Of a stretch of DNA of 64,000 nt, positions 50,915-64,000 are shown piece by piece. The position numbers and the translations under genes are program-made. A model generated the notes under the pieces. The model worked only from the letters and a program-made list of their open reading frames with translations. It did not search any database and was not told the origin of the DNA. Source of the DNA: Parus major. Lineage: Eukaryota > Chordata > Aves > Passeriformes > Paridae. The DNA lies in the NCBI RefSeq assembly GCF_001522545.3, contig NC_031769.1, forward strand, positions 127,131,896 to 127,195,895. Reading direction: 5' to 3'. Within the stretch, counting starts at the first letter, position 1; the number at the start of each line of letters is the position of its first letter.

Positions 50915-53534
50915 GAAGCAGTGCCTCTAGCACCCTGTAGCCTGCATCCTCCTGGAGAGCCAGAAAGGAGAGCTAAGCTCAGATGGGTTAATTGGCACCA
51001 TATTACCCCACCCAGTGAAGTTCCCTAACCCTTGAATTGGTGCTGCACCTAACACTGATTGAATCACTAAACACTATTGATTTTGGCTTTCTAGAGAAGC
51101 CATTCATACAGCCTAGCGTGTATAAAAGAGCTTCTATTCTCCCTGAAAATGATTTAGTATAAATAACTAAAATAAATGTCAGTGGGAGATCTGTGGACTT
51201 ATTTAGCACAGGTAGGCCTCTTGGTGTGTTGCACATAGACTGAATGTGTGTATGTATAGATTTAAATAACGATACATGTATTTTCAGTCCCAAGTTTGGC
51301 ACATGACCAGAATGGACCTCAGAGTGAGTGCAAATACCCATTTACCCAAATTACCCAAATACAAATTACATAATATGCATCTGCATAGGGAAACCCAGAG
51401 CTGAGGCACACCATGTCTATTAATCCTACCCCAGAGGCTAGTAAAGGCTGGAGAATGCAAACCCATAAATACAGACTGTGGCCACTGGTCACCGAGATGC
51501 TCCCTAGAGACTCGTTTCTGCCTACTTTGGCAAGGTGCTTTTGTGTCTCCAAGGGTGACCAGAGGTGGGGAAGAAATTCTGCCTTGTGGCTAGAAAGCAC
51601 TGTCTTGTTTATGTCCTGCACGGACACGCTGCTTGCTTTGGCCATTTAATTTGGTTGCAGGTTCCTCACAATCCAGAAGGGCTTCCAATGTGCCCAGGAG
51701 GTTTGTTACCTCCCTCTCCTGTCTCACTGAAGCAGGAGAATGTTGGTGACTGCTGGAAAGTAGGGACCCTGTGCCTTCCCCAGATTCCATCTCTGCCCAC
51801 CACAGGGCATCTGAGCATCTCCTGGTCTTTAAATTACTGTCTTGTTTAGGCTTTTTGGAGGTGAAGCACAGAAAATGCAATACCATGCCATATACAGATT
51901 TCAGGTTAACTCTGATTCATAGCCTGCTGCAGGCAGTAAAAAACCCTTTATCATCTCTGATAGACTCTGCATCAGGCAGATACTGAGGCTCTAACAATGT
52001 ATTAAATTCTACATATGTGTGCACACACACACACAAAGTGTTCATAAAGTATATACATCTATGCATTGCTTTAAATTTTCATACTGATATAGAATAATTC
52101 TAATTTATAGAGTGGACCCATTGCTCTGTTGGATTTTGAAAAATAAAAACCAAATAAATCTTCCCTAAAAATGGAAAGATTTTTTATGTTACATGTTCTT
52201 TTGGCATGACAACCATTGAAAGAGCTATTTAGTATGTTACATGGTTTAATAAAAATAACTTGTCTGGCAACGTCTGAAAGCTTTTGCAGCTGCAGGGGTA
52301 CTTCTTGGAAATAAATTTCTGTTTACACAGGTGCAACCATATTTAACAAAATTTCTATATGCAATGCAAACAGCTGCCTGTCTGTTTTCTTTGGCAGAGC
52401 TCTTTCCAACTGAAACAATTTGTATCAAACATATCTCTCTGTGATACCTATATAAACAATAGACAAAATTCCTGTGAAAGGAAAAGGTTTCCAATAATGC
52501 ACTTTTTAGATAAACTGGAAAGCAGAAGCACCTTGACTAGAAAAGCTAGTCCCTTCACAAAATATTTTGCATGTGAGAAGGGCTCAGGAGGCCACCAGGG
52601 AAGTATTAAACACTCTGTAGGAAAACTCAGAGCTTTATTGAGTTAAAGTCAAGCTGAAGGATTCTATGTTCAATAAAAGACACTTGGCAAACTGGATATT
52701 GTCCTTAACAAGAGCACCGCTAGTAGTGATGTACATTGTATTATTCAACTTTTGTGATAATATCATATAGAATGAAGTATTTCCCAAAATATTTAGTCAT
52801 AACTCAATTTTCTTTTTTTATTATACTTTAAATATTTTGTTCTATTTTTTTTTCTATTGTGTGACATTGTTCACTCAGAAAGCTGTTATCTCCTACAGTC
52901 TTAGTAACCCTGAACTTTTCATTTCTTTTCAAATACTTATGCTTTTCAAGGGCTGCCCTACTTCCAGCTTCCTTTCTTTTGGTCAAAATTCTGTAGAATA
53001 AAAGTCTGTGGAGTTTAAATTGTGGTCTGGAGTTTGGGTTTCAAAGACACCTTCCTCAGCCTTCCCCATTCCAAACCAAAACACTGAGTAGGAAAGAAAG
53101 ATTTCTTTACTTAATTTACCTTGATGTTCACAATTTTTCCCACTTTTTGTTTGAGTAAAAATTTGTTTAATTTGCAGCAAAAAAATGTTAATATTAATAT
53201 ATGCTGCTATTGATTCAAATTACGTTCAAATATTTTGAATATATACACAAAATACAGTTCTAATATTAAATATAATTTTAATTATTTCAGCAATGATGAG
53301 GAATAATTTTCTGTTCCCATATGAAGGGCAAACTCTCCAAAAACATTATCTTCTCATGAATATTTTTTTGTTCTTTTGTAGCCATGCAGGATAGCAGGGG
53401 AACCCAAGCATGTGATATACTTGATGAGTCCTTTTACTTTATCAAAGAGTGAAGTGGAGAAGCTAACAATGCTTCTGGCAGCCTCACTACAACAGAAACC
53501 TTGTGTCTAGATAAAGATTTTAATAAATTATATA

Positions 53535-53600
53535 TTTGTGTAACTCCACTGACTTCAACAGAGGATCCAGTGGGCTTTGTGCTGTACTTGCATTTGTGTG
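53535..53600. repeat. Ancient amniote CR1/L3-like relic
   Basis: tgtgtaactccactgacttc followed by aacagaggatccagtgggct resembles the GTGTAACTCCATTGACTTCAATGGAG motif of very old amniote repeats. Confidence 0.5.
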
Positions 53601-56600
53601 GAGCTGACACAGCTTCTGAGTGCTCAGAATGACAAATCTTTGTTAGCATTGCTGCAGCTTCGCAGAAAGCCCTTTATGAAATGCAGTTTAGCCTCCCAGC
53701 ACCATGGGGGCTTGTCACACTCTCTCCCAGGCAGTGTGCTGGAAACATATTTTTAGTGAGGTCGCTTGTTTGTTCTTTCCCTGTGAATTTTCCCCTCAGT
53801 AAAAATACAGTCCAACAAATGACCTTTTCTTAAGCCTATTCTGCATATGATATGCTCACATATCTCCACAAAATGTATTTACATGTCCCTATTATGTCCC
53901 TATATCCTGTATAGAATGAGGCAGTATTTCACCACTGCTTGGAATTATGGCCACAGAAGAAGATTCTGTGAGTGTACATTTGCTACACTTTCTGAATTAT
54001 CCTGGCCTTCTGTTTGAATTTCAATCTGATGAGCTGAGAACCCAGAAGACATATTAAAGAAAGTTGTGCTCTGTGTGTAAAGGCTGCTTTATTTTTATAT
54101 GATTACATTAGGTGTGAGAACCAGCTAGAAAATGAAAATTCTTTTGGGGCATTTAGCTTTTCTTTCCCATCTAAATAGCATTTAAATCATTAACTACAGT
54201 GTTATTATTTGTTTCCAGGCTTCAAGAAATGTGTTTCTATCATCAGGCATGCCTGCACATTGGTAATCGTGTAAGCTTTGTGGTTTTTTGAGCAATAGAT
54301 TTACTAAGTGAATAAGGATTCCACATATCCCTGAAGCTCTTAAGTTTCCACCCTGAAAGATTTTGCTCCAGTGTTTTTAGCTGAGCTAGACTATAGGCTA
54401 AATTAGGATCACTGCTCACTGACAACCAAGGAGCTGGAAAATCCGGTATGTAAATTCATGATAACAATCTTTCTCCTAATAAATGAACAATTAGATAGAA
54501 GAGGGCACTACATTCAAGTGAAATAAAAAGCTAATGAAAAAGAGATGGAGCAAATTTCATCTTGATGGAGAAAATTTTTCTCCACATCAGCTTGGGATCA
54601 TGTGCTTAAGAGCAACGATTTCACCAGAAACAGAACCGAGTCTGGGGCAGCTAACCAGAAGATTTGAAAATTGCAGTCCTTTGCTTCACTAAGTACAAAC
54701 CAGTGGTTCTTACTGCTCCTGAAGATTCTTTTAAGCAAGTTGCCTAAGTGACTACTGGACCCTGACATCTTTATAAACAATCCATTTCTGTATCTCTGTA
54801 AAACCATAGCTTGCTTTCCACCAAAATAACCTCTCCAAGTGTATGACCACCACCTCTCTGTTCAAACTCAGCTTGAAAAACTACATGAAGAAGTAGTGGT
54901 ATTAAGTATATGAAGAATGGTATTAAGTCTATTGAAGAGGCCTCCTAAGTCTATTAAGAACCTCCTAGACAAAAAATTCTTTACAGAAGTAATTATTATG
55001 TGTTTCAGTCATTTCTTCATTTAAGTTTCTATCTTATCTAAACCACTCATAAGACTTGTGTTATTTCCTATATGGGCTGTTATTTTTTTATGCTGTCTCT
55101 ATGTGATATAGCCCAGGTTTGTAGGGACCCTGAAGGATGAAGTGAAATGCTGCAGAAGCCAAATCCTTATGCTTGGATCTGACTGTGAGCAAGCACAAAG
55201 AAGCTGAAGGTCTACTTTAAAGGGATAGCCACACTCTTAAAGTTTTAGTCATATAGGGTCCTTGAGAAAACAATTTATTTTACATAGATAGTCTGATGCA
55301 CACTTGCTATTGGAATCCTCCCCTTGAAAGGAATTCTAGAGCAACACCCCTGAAAATAAAGAATAAAACCTGTAATCAGTAGTGCTAACTGTAAGTTCAG
55401 CAAGGCTGGGATAATGTGAAGATACAGTAAATCCAGCACTTATATTAAAAAGATAATAATAAAAGCTATCTGAAACCAATCAGATAACTATGTTAACTAA
55501 GCTCAACTATGAGGCTTAACTGCGTTCTTTGGTGTAAGTTGTATCTTGAGTTATGTCTCCAGAACAAAGACCTGCACTGGGCAGTGGATGAGGGAGCCTT
55601 ATTCATTCCTTTATCATTAGCTTATAAATCACCCCCCTTCCTTTTCCTGCTTTCATCTTACTTCCTCTCCTTGAAGATCCAACATCAATTTAGGTCGTGC
55701 TGCTATGTGACTGCCCTAAGAAACTCCATCTATAAAGCATAGAATGCTTTAGCACCTAGGTTGGACATGCTGGTGGAGCAGCCTGGACAGGACTCCTGGA
55801 GCACACACTTCCTTTGCAGGTAGACATTTCACCCTGCTCTGTCCTGATGAGGTCAGTAATAATCTCATTCCCTTACAAACATGAGCAAGTGCCCTTACCC
55901 CGGCTGCATAAACATGAAGTTGCTGGGAATTAATCATCCCAAGATAATGGGAGGGAGAAATGGGGCAAATATACTATTGTATCATTCAGATTAATCAAGT
56001 ACACAGTAAAATTCTCTTGTTTGTGATAATGCTAGTTGCAATAAATTAACTTACAGATACTAGGAAGTAAAAGTGGCCATGGACTATTTGATAACTTTCA
56101 AGCAAGTGGCACCTCTCATATCCATATAATGAAATTTAATTCACATTGCCTTCTATTTCCCAAAATAAAACAGAAACAGTTTTGTCCGATGTAATTCCTC
56201 TGTGAGCAATCCTAGTTCTTTTCAGTCTCCCTCAGTACTCCTGCATACTAGCTACTAACTGACATGTGCCAAAACTGGATGGGAGAATGGGCTAACAATA
56301 AATACTACAGACAGCCCTGGCCATAATTATGCCATGGCTATATTTTGCCATCATCACCCTGCCCAGCTTCCTGGCACTGTGCTCCATCAGTATGAAGTTA
56401 TTTTGAAGACAGTGCAATATTTTAATTTTGCTAGAGCTAAGGATTTATATAAATCCCAGATTTATAACAAAATCCCTGTTTCATATCAAAAGTGCTTAGG
56501 TCTCAGGACTCTCCAAAAGACTTTGGTGATTTTCAGAAGAATGTTATACCATATCACAAAGACAATTAAGTAGTAATGATTTTATTTATTTTTTTAATAA

Positions 56601-59600
56601 ATTGGTTTATAAAAGTCTACTGATCAGGAAGATACTAGGGTTTCTTGTTTCATTCTTGGCTGTGTCTCAAAAGAGTGAGAAGCAAAACAATCTAGCACCT
56701 TCTTTTAATTGTCTCTGTATTTTTTAGGGTGAGAATAAAGATTACTATTCAGCACATGGCAACATCTCAAGTTTGTGTTGGTGATAAAAAAAGATCTGTA
56801 TTTTAGGACTTTAATCTGAAGTCCTGCAAAGCAAAAGCCCTTCAATAAAAAGGACAAAATCTGTTTGCTAAACAATATAATCTCATTGGTCAAGTGCTTC
56901 TTGGTTGTTCAAAGCCCTTGAGAAATCTGACATCTTTTATTCTTGAAGGTGTTCAAAGCTGTTCTCTTAAGCACAGAATTTATTTGGCTTTGTAATCAGC
57001 AGGTGTTTTAGCAAAAGCAGGCTTTTTAAGGAGAAATTACCGTATTTTGTCCTTACTCTGGATAGAGTCACATAGTTTGACGACAGGCACAACCTTCTCA
57101 GCATTCCAGTCAATTGACTTTAGAGCACAAGCTGGTGACTGTAGTTACAAGCCTCTGTTGCCATCATCTTTTATTATGTAACCCAAGTTCTATTATTGCA
57201 TCCCTGGTCTGCCTGTGATCACTCTGCCACTTCATTGTTCTGGCCTTTTCTGTTTGAAGCAGATGTTTAAAAACATTTGAATAAGATATTTTAGTTTGTG
57301 GACTTCTTGTCATCATCCTGCAAATTTACAACAGTCAGCAATGTAAACACGTACTTGACAAACTCCAGCAGCTTGTAGACTTCAGAGTTCATCCACTCAT
57401 TTCAGCAAGGCAGATGTTTCATTTTAATACTCTTCATACTATAGATTAGGATTATGCTTTTTCTTTCTTTTGCTTTCTTTATTTCTCTCTTTGAAAAGGG
57501 AATAAACCTGACATGCTACTAATGTCATTTCACACTGCGGGCCAGATGGCGAAAAATGCAAAGGCTGCAACTCTGTTTATGTATGGGGAAAAAAAGGAAT
57601 TTTGTTTCTGAAAGACTTTCAGCTCAATCATTTGTTGCTTTAAACTAAACACTAGATGATGAATAAAGTAGGACTATCTGAACTTCAAAAAGGTCCTTGA
57701 GATTAAGTGCTTAACAATGTAATGCATCTGGAGGAAGAGTATTACATTATTCCTGCTTGCTGCATTGGAAAGATGTTGGGAATGTTTTCACTGCAGTGGC
57801 TGCCTGTGAGCAGGGTGCTTGAAGACAACATTTGGCAGTGCCTTGGAAATTTCTGGAGATATAAATCATATTTCCATCACTTTTTATTATTATTAGTGAA
57901 AGATGGTACTTGAACAGACTATTTGTGGTAAAATAGCTTGTTTTATCTGCCATTTCAAAGCAACAAAATTGTGTATTTACCAAAAATTGTGTAAAAATGT
58001 TTGCACAGAATTTCAGCATTATTACAGGTAACTTTAGACTCTGAAACTGAGTGATGGGAAAGTTTTAACCCATCAGGTTTCTCTTGATGTGCAGGTTATC
58101 ACAGAATTAATCTAAAATTTGTGATTCTACATGATTTTTAGAGAAAGGCTGAGAAAACAAACTGTATTTTGATTTGTTTACTTTAAAGCAAACGTTTCAG
58201 AAGAGATCCCAGTTTGGGGATCAAACTGTGTTGGTTTGTTTTCTCATCCCACATCTGTGGTACAATTTTAGTGCATCCTGAATGTTGCACTCCAGTTGCC
58301 TCATTCTGGTGTTTGGATGGACAAACACCAGAAAGGGTGGTATTTTCCATTACTCTTCAAAAGTAGAAGTGGTTCTTCTGCATCACTGAATGCTCCAATT
58401 TGCCAGAGAAAGTCAACCCTCAGAAAAGGGTGGGTGCAGAAAGAAAGCAAATCCCAGGTGCAGAATCATATTCCATTTTAAATCTTATCATTTGGGACAA
58501 AGTATTTCAGTTCTTGAGGTTCTATTTATTTTTTTATTAAAATAGTGGTGAGAGTTTGTTATTTCGGGTTTTTTGTTTCTTCGTTTTGTTTTTTGCTTAG
58601 GTGGGTGGGTGGTTGTGGTTTGTTTGTTTGTTTCTATTGGGAATTTTACATCCCTAGCTATCTTCACCTAGGGAAGTAATTAATTTAGTTAATAAATTTA
58701 ATATATTTAATTTCCAAACAAACATGAGAGTGAAGTTTGGACTAAGCAGGAGGAAATATTTTGTTCTTCTGTTTCATGAGTTTGTTTTTTTTATTTTTCC
58801 TGTTACTGTGCCATCATGGTTTCTCTGTGACACCAGGTTGTGTCTGTAAGAAGAAATGCTCATGTAGCTTTCTTCAAATGAGTTATGTCAGATTTTTAGA
58901 GGAAGGAATTAACTATGTAAAGGGGAACAACCTTTTGAGATTAAAATTTCCTGAATGAACCCAAGAAAAACTCAAATAGAAGAGCATTGACCATCCTGTG
59001 ACCTCACAAAATTGCTTCCTTCACTCTTGGCTGAGCACAGTGATGATATATCACAGTATGCATGAGAATCTGCCGGGATGTGTTAGTATATTAGGTTATG
59101 GTTAAGAATAAAAGGCACAGATAGGGTAGGCACAGCCTGCATCTTTCCCTGAAACATTTCCCTGTGCCATTCTACCCACATGAGTATTCTCCAGCAACAA
59201 AGTGATCAAGAATAAAGGGAAAATACAAAAGAACTCTAAAAGTAAGTTGTCAGCGGTATTTTTGACAGTTCTACTGATTACATTAGAAGGAGGCATCAAA
59301 GGAAATTGGTATAAGTCTTTGTTTAAGCCACGTAAATACATGTATTAAAAATGTAACTTCAGGTGTGTGTTGAAAAGATGAGACTTGAATTTAGGATATT
59401 ATCAAATAAAACAAATTGTGTCTGTTGTGGAGGTAGTCCTAAAGGTCATGGGCATAATGACAAAACACTCCTACTACTTAAGAAATCTATTCTGTTTTGA
59501 TATTAATATATATGATATAAAAAAACAAACCTTTATTTTAATGCTGTTTATATCTTTGTCATTCAAAATGCAGATTACAATTTTTAAGTATGATGCAGAT

Positions 59601-59909
59601 CAGAAATAGAAGAGGACTGGAAGCTCTGATTGAACCTCATGAAATGCCTGCACTGTTTGAATGTGTCTAAATCTAATCCATTTAGACTTTTTTGGGTTTT
59701 GGGCAAATCCACATTAAAAGACTTAATTAGATACTTAGATACAACTGAACTTTTAATATGAGTGAATGACTTCACAGTTTTTCCAGCATTCATACTGTGA
59801 GAAATTTCTGAAGTCTATATATTTATCAGGAAAGTTCTTCCCTATTGCAAACTACCATATAGTATTGTAGACTTAACATTGTTAGTCTCCAGTTTACACA
59901 CAAACTCCA

Positions 59910-59941
59910 GTCTACATCCAAACAAGTCTACATCCAAACAA
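59910..59941. repeat. 16-bp exact tandem pair
   Basis: gtctacatccaaacaa occurs twice in direct succession without a mismatch. Confidence 0.95.
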
Positions 59942-62900
59942 GATTCAAGTGTGTGCTGAACTCATGAATTCATGGCTAGAATTTTTGAAATGTCTGAAAT
60001 ATGTTTTTGAATAAATCTACTGTCAGTCTTCTTTCGGTCTTTTCATTAAGTCTATCAAAACTGAAAGGGAGGTATTTTGATACAGAAAGACTCCCTTACA
60101 GGAACAATACTCTGCAGCGTGAGTAGAAAAGTCTTATAAAATCTTTTTGTGTTACTTAATTAAAAGATGATGGGCAGAAGGGATAATAGGTTGTTTCTCA
60201 AATTCTAATGAATTTTATCACCATAATGATGATTACCAAATGTCTGTATTTGCAAAAGAACAGCAGTTCATAAATATCAAATTTGTGCTATTATTAATGT
60301 GCAGAATGTGCCAGTTTTTATCAATATAGGAATCTGGTAATTATCACTAAAGCCATTAATTAAAATTAAGAAATAACTGAATAAGGAATAGGAATGCCAC
60401 TTACTTCTTAACATCCGAAGAGCAGAAATATCTACCTATTATCCCTTTCAGGCATCTGACACTGTGACAATGGAATAGAAGGATGTCACAGCATTAATAG
60501 TCCCCAGCTGCTGGGTGGATGTGAGCCGAAACTGAGGCGTTTATCAAAAACAAATACCAGGGGAAGCTGGGAGTCATTCATCCTGGGACAACCCTCTGTG
60601 AAATCAATGGTATTTCTGTTGCAGTGGGTGACTGATGGGTGTGCTCTGTCTAAAGGGTGTCAGTGTGGCACCATGGTCCCGGTCCCACAGCCCAGGGAGC
60701 CATGAGGCGATTGTCCAGGGAAGGCAGCACCCTCTCACCCTCCTGATCAGAGCAGAGCCTCAGTGGGGGATTTGTGAGGTGTCACAGCATGTCACCCCTC
60801 CATCAGCCTCACAGGGTGCTTGGAGGATTGTGCACAGCAGGGCAAACACCCACGAGTGTGCCCGAGGGGTGGGCATGAGCCACCACCAGGCATCCCTAAG
60901 TTCTCCTCCATGGCACAGGTAAAACTGGCTCAGAGGACAGGCAGGAGGAGGTCTGGCAGTGCAGGGCACGGGGTGATCAGAGAGCAGTGGAGGCTTGGGG
61001 AAGAGAAAGAGACTGCTTTCATTTGCTACAGTGAACCTGTGGTGCAGCTGGAGCCAGGCAGAAGAGCCAGAGGCTCAGCGTAGAACCATACCCACACAGC
61101 CAGGGAGCTGGTTAGTGCACACCTCGATGGAAGCAGCCATCAAACCCCCATGGAGCACCCACTGCAAGCCAAATGAAGTCTCTGGGAAGGGGTGCTGCTG
61201 GAAAGGACTATACTCATGCTTGCCAGGACATTAGTATTCACTTGTCCCTTCCTTTGCACTGGACACGAAAGATTTTGAAGCAGAGCCAGTATGCCAAGGC
61301 AGTGAAAGAGGAGGTGAAAAGGGTACATCTTTTTGAGGCAAATACTGGTTACCTCTGTTTCATAAGAGGCTTTCTGCTCTCCTGGCATTGTGTTATATAT
61401 ATCTTCAGCCTCACTCGCTGCCCCCTCCTGTGTAAAATTTACACAAGCATTGAAAGATTGTGGAATACCCAAGGAAATAATTTTTCAGTCGATTGAGTTC
61501 TTAATGGAAAAACCTCCCTGAATGCTATCTTACAAATTAGAAGATCCCCTGCTTTCTAAATAGTTCAATTGAAATCAGCTTTTGTATTTATCCTTCAGGT
61601 CATTCAGGCTCAAATGTTGTTAGCTCTGAGTCAAAAAGTCAGATTTTTAAAGGGAAAATGTCAAGTCCTTTTAGGCTTCAACTGACCTTTTAAACCAGAT
61701 TAGGGATTTGAAGCATTACACATGGATTTCTACATTTTATATCACAGTATTTAACAAATGATCAAATACAACTCCCAAGAATACTATTTTTACAAGCTTG
61801 ACATTTCAGGCCTTAAAGGATGTTGCTGGTCTTTCTTTTACATAAAATTACCCTGGAGAAATTCAGCCTGTTTTCTGTTTCTTCATTTCTCTTTCATGAG
61901 AGAGGAAGTTCTGTGCATTGCATTCCGTGCTGTTGTTCTCTCTCTGGCATTGCAAGCAAGAAAATATCATGATGAAATCCTTGAGATATGCTCAAAGAGA
62001 TTGCCACAATAAATTCACTCGGTGGGTGTCACATACAGTTAGAGCACAAATCAGGCAGTTATAGATGCCAACAGGGCCCTAGGAATAGATCTGACCTTAC
62101 TTTCGTGCCTGGACTGACAGATAATGCCACTAAAAATGCACTAAATCTCCCAAGGTGGAAATAATAGAAACCCTCATGAGATTCCAAGTGCTTCCCTCAC
62201 ACAGGTAGGACAAAGGAAATGGATGCTAAAGTGGGATCATGGATGTGTGAGAGAACAATGAAAACTGAAAAAGCCTAACTTCCATAAACTGAAAGAGCAA
62301 GCTGGGTTGAGTGCTCAGAGATTGCAGACACCGTGAGAACAACAGGAGGAGTCCCATGCTCAGCTACTGTGCTCTGTAATGTGTCTCTGTCCCTCTTACA
62401 TCCCGTGAGCTGGTCAGTGGGTATTGCACGATGGTGATACCCAGAGAGGGTGGGGACAAGGTAAATTTCCTTCCTGTTCTTGGTTAAAGGAGGGAGATCC
62501 TATTTCAGAGGTATCACATCAGAGGACTCAGCTCTGCCTTGCTGGCTGTTCAGCCCTTCTCCTTTTTTCAGAGGATGGCTCATTAAGTGCTAATCATGCT
62601 ACTGGAATTTTTAGATGGACTGTTTCTCTGATCATAGTTGGAAAGAGACCAGAAAATGTTATCACATGGACCAATTAGGCATGAGACAGCAATAGGGTTC
62701 AGGTTTAAAATGCTCTGCACTAAACTACCAGCTCCTTCTATGTTTGTAGTAAAGATAAGGTTTGTCATTTAGGCACGTTGGTTTTGCTTGTTTGGGTGTT
62801 TTTTCTTATACCAGACCAAGACCTGCAGATTCCCTCACAAGCCTTACTGGTAGTTTCAAAATCTCTGAAGTCAATATTATTATGAAATGAAGAGGACGTC

Positions 62901-64000
62901 TCAAATATTTTCACATAGACTCATTTTTGTTCAAGCTCTCTGCCTGGTGACTGGACTCCAGCCCAGACAATCACAGTGAAACATTCTGCTGCACTCTGCA
63001 ATGCAAAGGGGTTAAACCACAAGAGTTTGTTACCAGTCAAGCATTCTCCATCTCTTGATAAACAAAAGGTGTTAAAAGGGTAAATTTGTAGAAAAAGAGC
63101 AAAGACTACCTTCAAGTTTCAACCCTGTGCCAGTAGAATTTATCACAAGTGGGTTTGTATTTTATTTGCCTAATAGGCAGTTACTGTGCGCACCACAGTA
63201 GCTGTATGGGTGTGGATAAAAAGAGGCTTGAAACATCTACACATTTTAAGTAAGTGCAGAGCTTGCCTTCTGAAACAGAATTACAAGGTTTCAATTGCAC
63301 AAGTTATTCTTGTGTTGGAAAGGACTGAAGGGGTAAGTCTTGTTATAACCAAAAATAGTGCTGACTTTGAATCTCTTCTATTAACTGTTAGCTATAAAGT
63401 AAATGCCATACAAGTGTGTACCTCTGTGTATGCTTCGATACTTTCTGCACTGTGACACTAGTACTGTCCTTACAGGATCAGAATAACTCACTTTTCCCAC
63501 ATCCTGCATCTGAAGGGGAAAACATAAAAGAAGCAATCAGCAGCTCTGTGCCTGGGGTACAAAATTATTGTAGTCTGAAGCTAACCCATTATAATTGGTT
63601 TGAGCAATTATTTACAGTCCTTAATGTTAGTTTTGCTGGTGACGTCACTATAGTCAGCTCTTATTACTGATTGGCTTAGAATTCTAAGATATGCAAAATT
63701 ATAACACAGAAAAAAAGCGTTTGTAGCTTATAGCCAGACGTAGAAAGTCATGGCAACACATTATGATAAAATTACCAAAGACATCTGACAGATGCCATTT
63801 TGTAATGCTATTGTGGTTTTTTTAAATAAAATAAGCAGCTGTTTTAAAATATTTGTCAGACTTTATCAAAATCATTTACCTATCACCATATATTTGATTC
63901 TTGTAATGGAAAAATACCTGTAGTATGACAAGAAGATGAGGTTAATCTGAAGCAAATCAACATGATAGTTTTCCATTATTGGAACTCAAACAGGCTCGTG

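Larger units (their letters stand above)
47787..64000. other. AT-rich DNA without recognised genes
   Basis: No known protein exon was recognised. It contains an AT palindrome-rich microsatellite (50844-50914), a short CA run (about 52020-52034), an ancient repeat relic (about 53535-53600), a 16-bp exact tandem pair (59910-59941), T/G-rich low complexity at about 58565-58635, and a G+C-rich patch at about 60480-61090. Several stretches (about 47945-48340, 52355-52550) have a texture that suggests conserved non-coding sequence, but this cannot be proved from one genome. Confidence 0.5.

Noticed and set aside
1..64000. Bacterial or phage-type systems, CRISPR arrays, tRNA or rRNA genes
   Set aside because: Nothing of this kind was seen. 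Spliced-gene signals, CR1 elements and avian LTRs show animal nuclear DNA.

Overview
The window is vertebrate nuclear DNA, almost certainly from a bird. It is AT-rich and intron-poor in coding signal. It carries CR1 LINE fragments of the kind found in avian genomes, in both orientations, and long terminal repeats (LTRs) of avian endogenous retroviruses. One of these LTRs has the sequence layout of the common bird ERVL LTR. There are no bacterial-style genes, operons, CRISPR arrays or recognisable RNA genes. Most open reading frames are chance frames in non-coding DNA or lie inside repeats.

One protein-coding gene is recognisable: TRIQK, on the minus strand. Its first coding exon (complement 6029..6109) has an ATG in good context, the N-terminal PVDQYRKQIG motif, and clear splice sites on both sides. 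I could not find the later coding exons between 1 and 6028, so they should lie beyond the left edge. The probable promoter is a CpG island at about 23,640-24,620, interrupted by a 194-base assembly gap. If so, roughly 6.1-24.2 kb is the 5' untranslated part of TRIQK: very long introns and perhaps small non-coding exons. Candidate exons with good splice signals are complement 6334..6373, 6611..6707 and 11322..11360, plus an isolated strong donor at 22128. They rest on splice signals alone.

Layout: 1-6.0 kb, TRIQK intron with a sense CR1 fragment; 6.0-6.7 kb, coding exon and candidate UTR exons; 6.7-23.6 kb, intron-like DNA with a solo LTR (11,652-12,117), a nearly perfect 129-bp tandem duplication (12,865-13,122) and small CR1 pieces; 23.6-24.6 kb, CpG-island promoter; 24.8-64 kb, DNA with no recognisable exon. 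That right-hand region holds an 86-bp inverted repeat with a 699-bp spacer (27,045-27,915), a 740-bp CR1 (39.7-40.4 kb), another CR1 (42.9-43.3 kb), a 335-bp solo LTR with an exact 6-bp target duplication (43,531-43,865), an ERVL-type LTR of about 1.1 kb (46.2-47.3 kb), a further CR1, and several worn relics of ancient amniote CR1/L3-like repeats.

I see no convincing new biological system. The most interesting observations are a possible upstream-ORF arrangement in the TRIQK leader, where splicing would create one uORF stop at the exon junction and end a second uORF across the main start codon; the inverted repeat near 27-28 kb; and an unexplained 121-codon frame at 48.8-49.1 kb.
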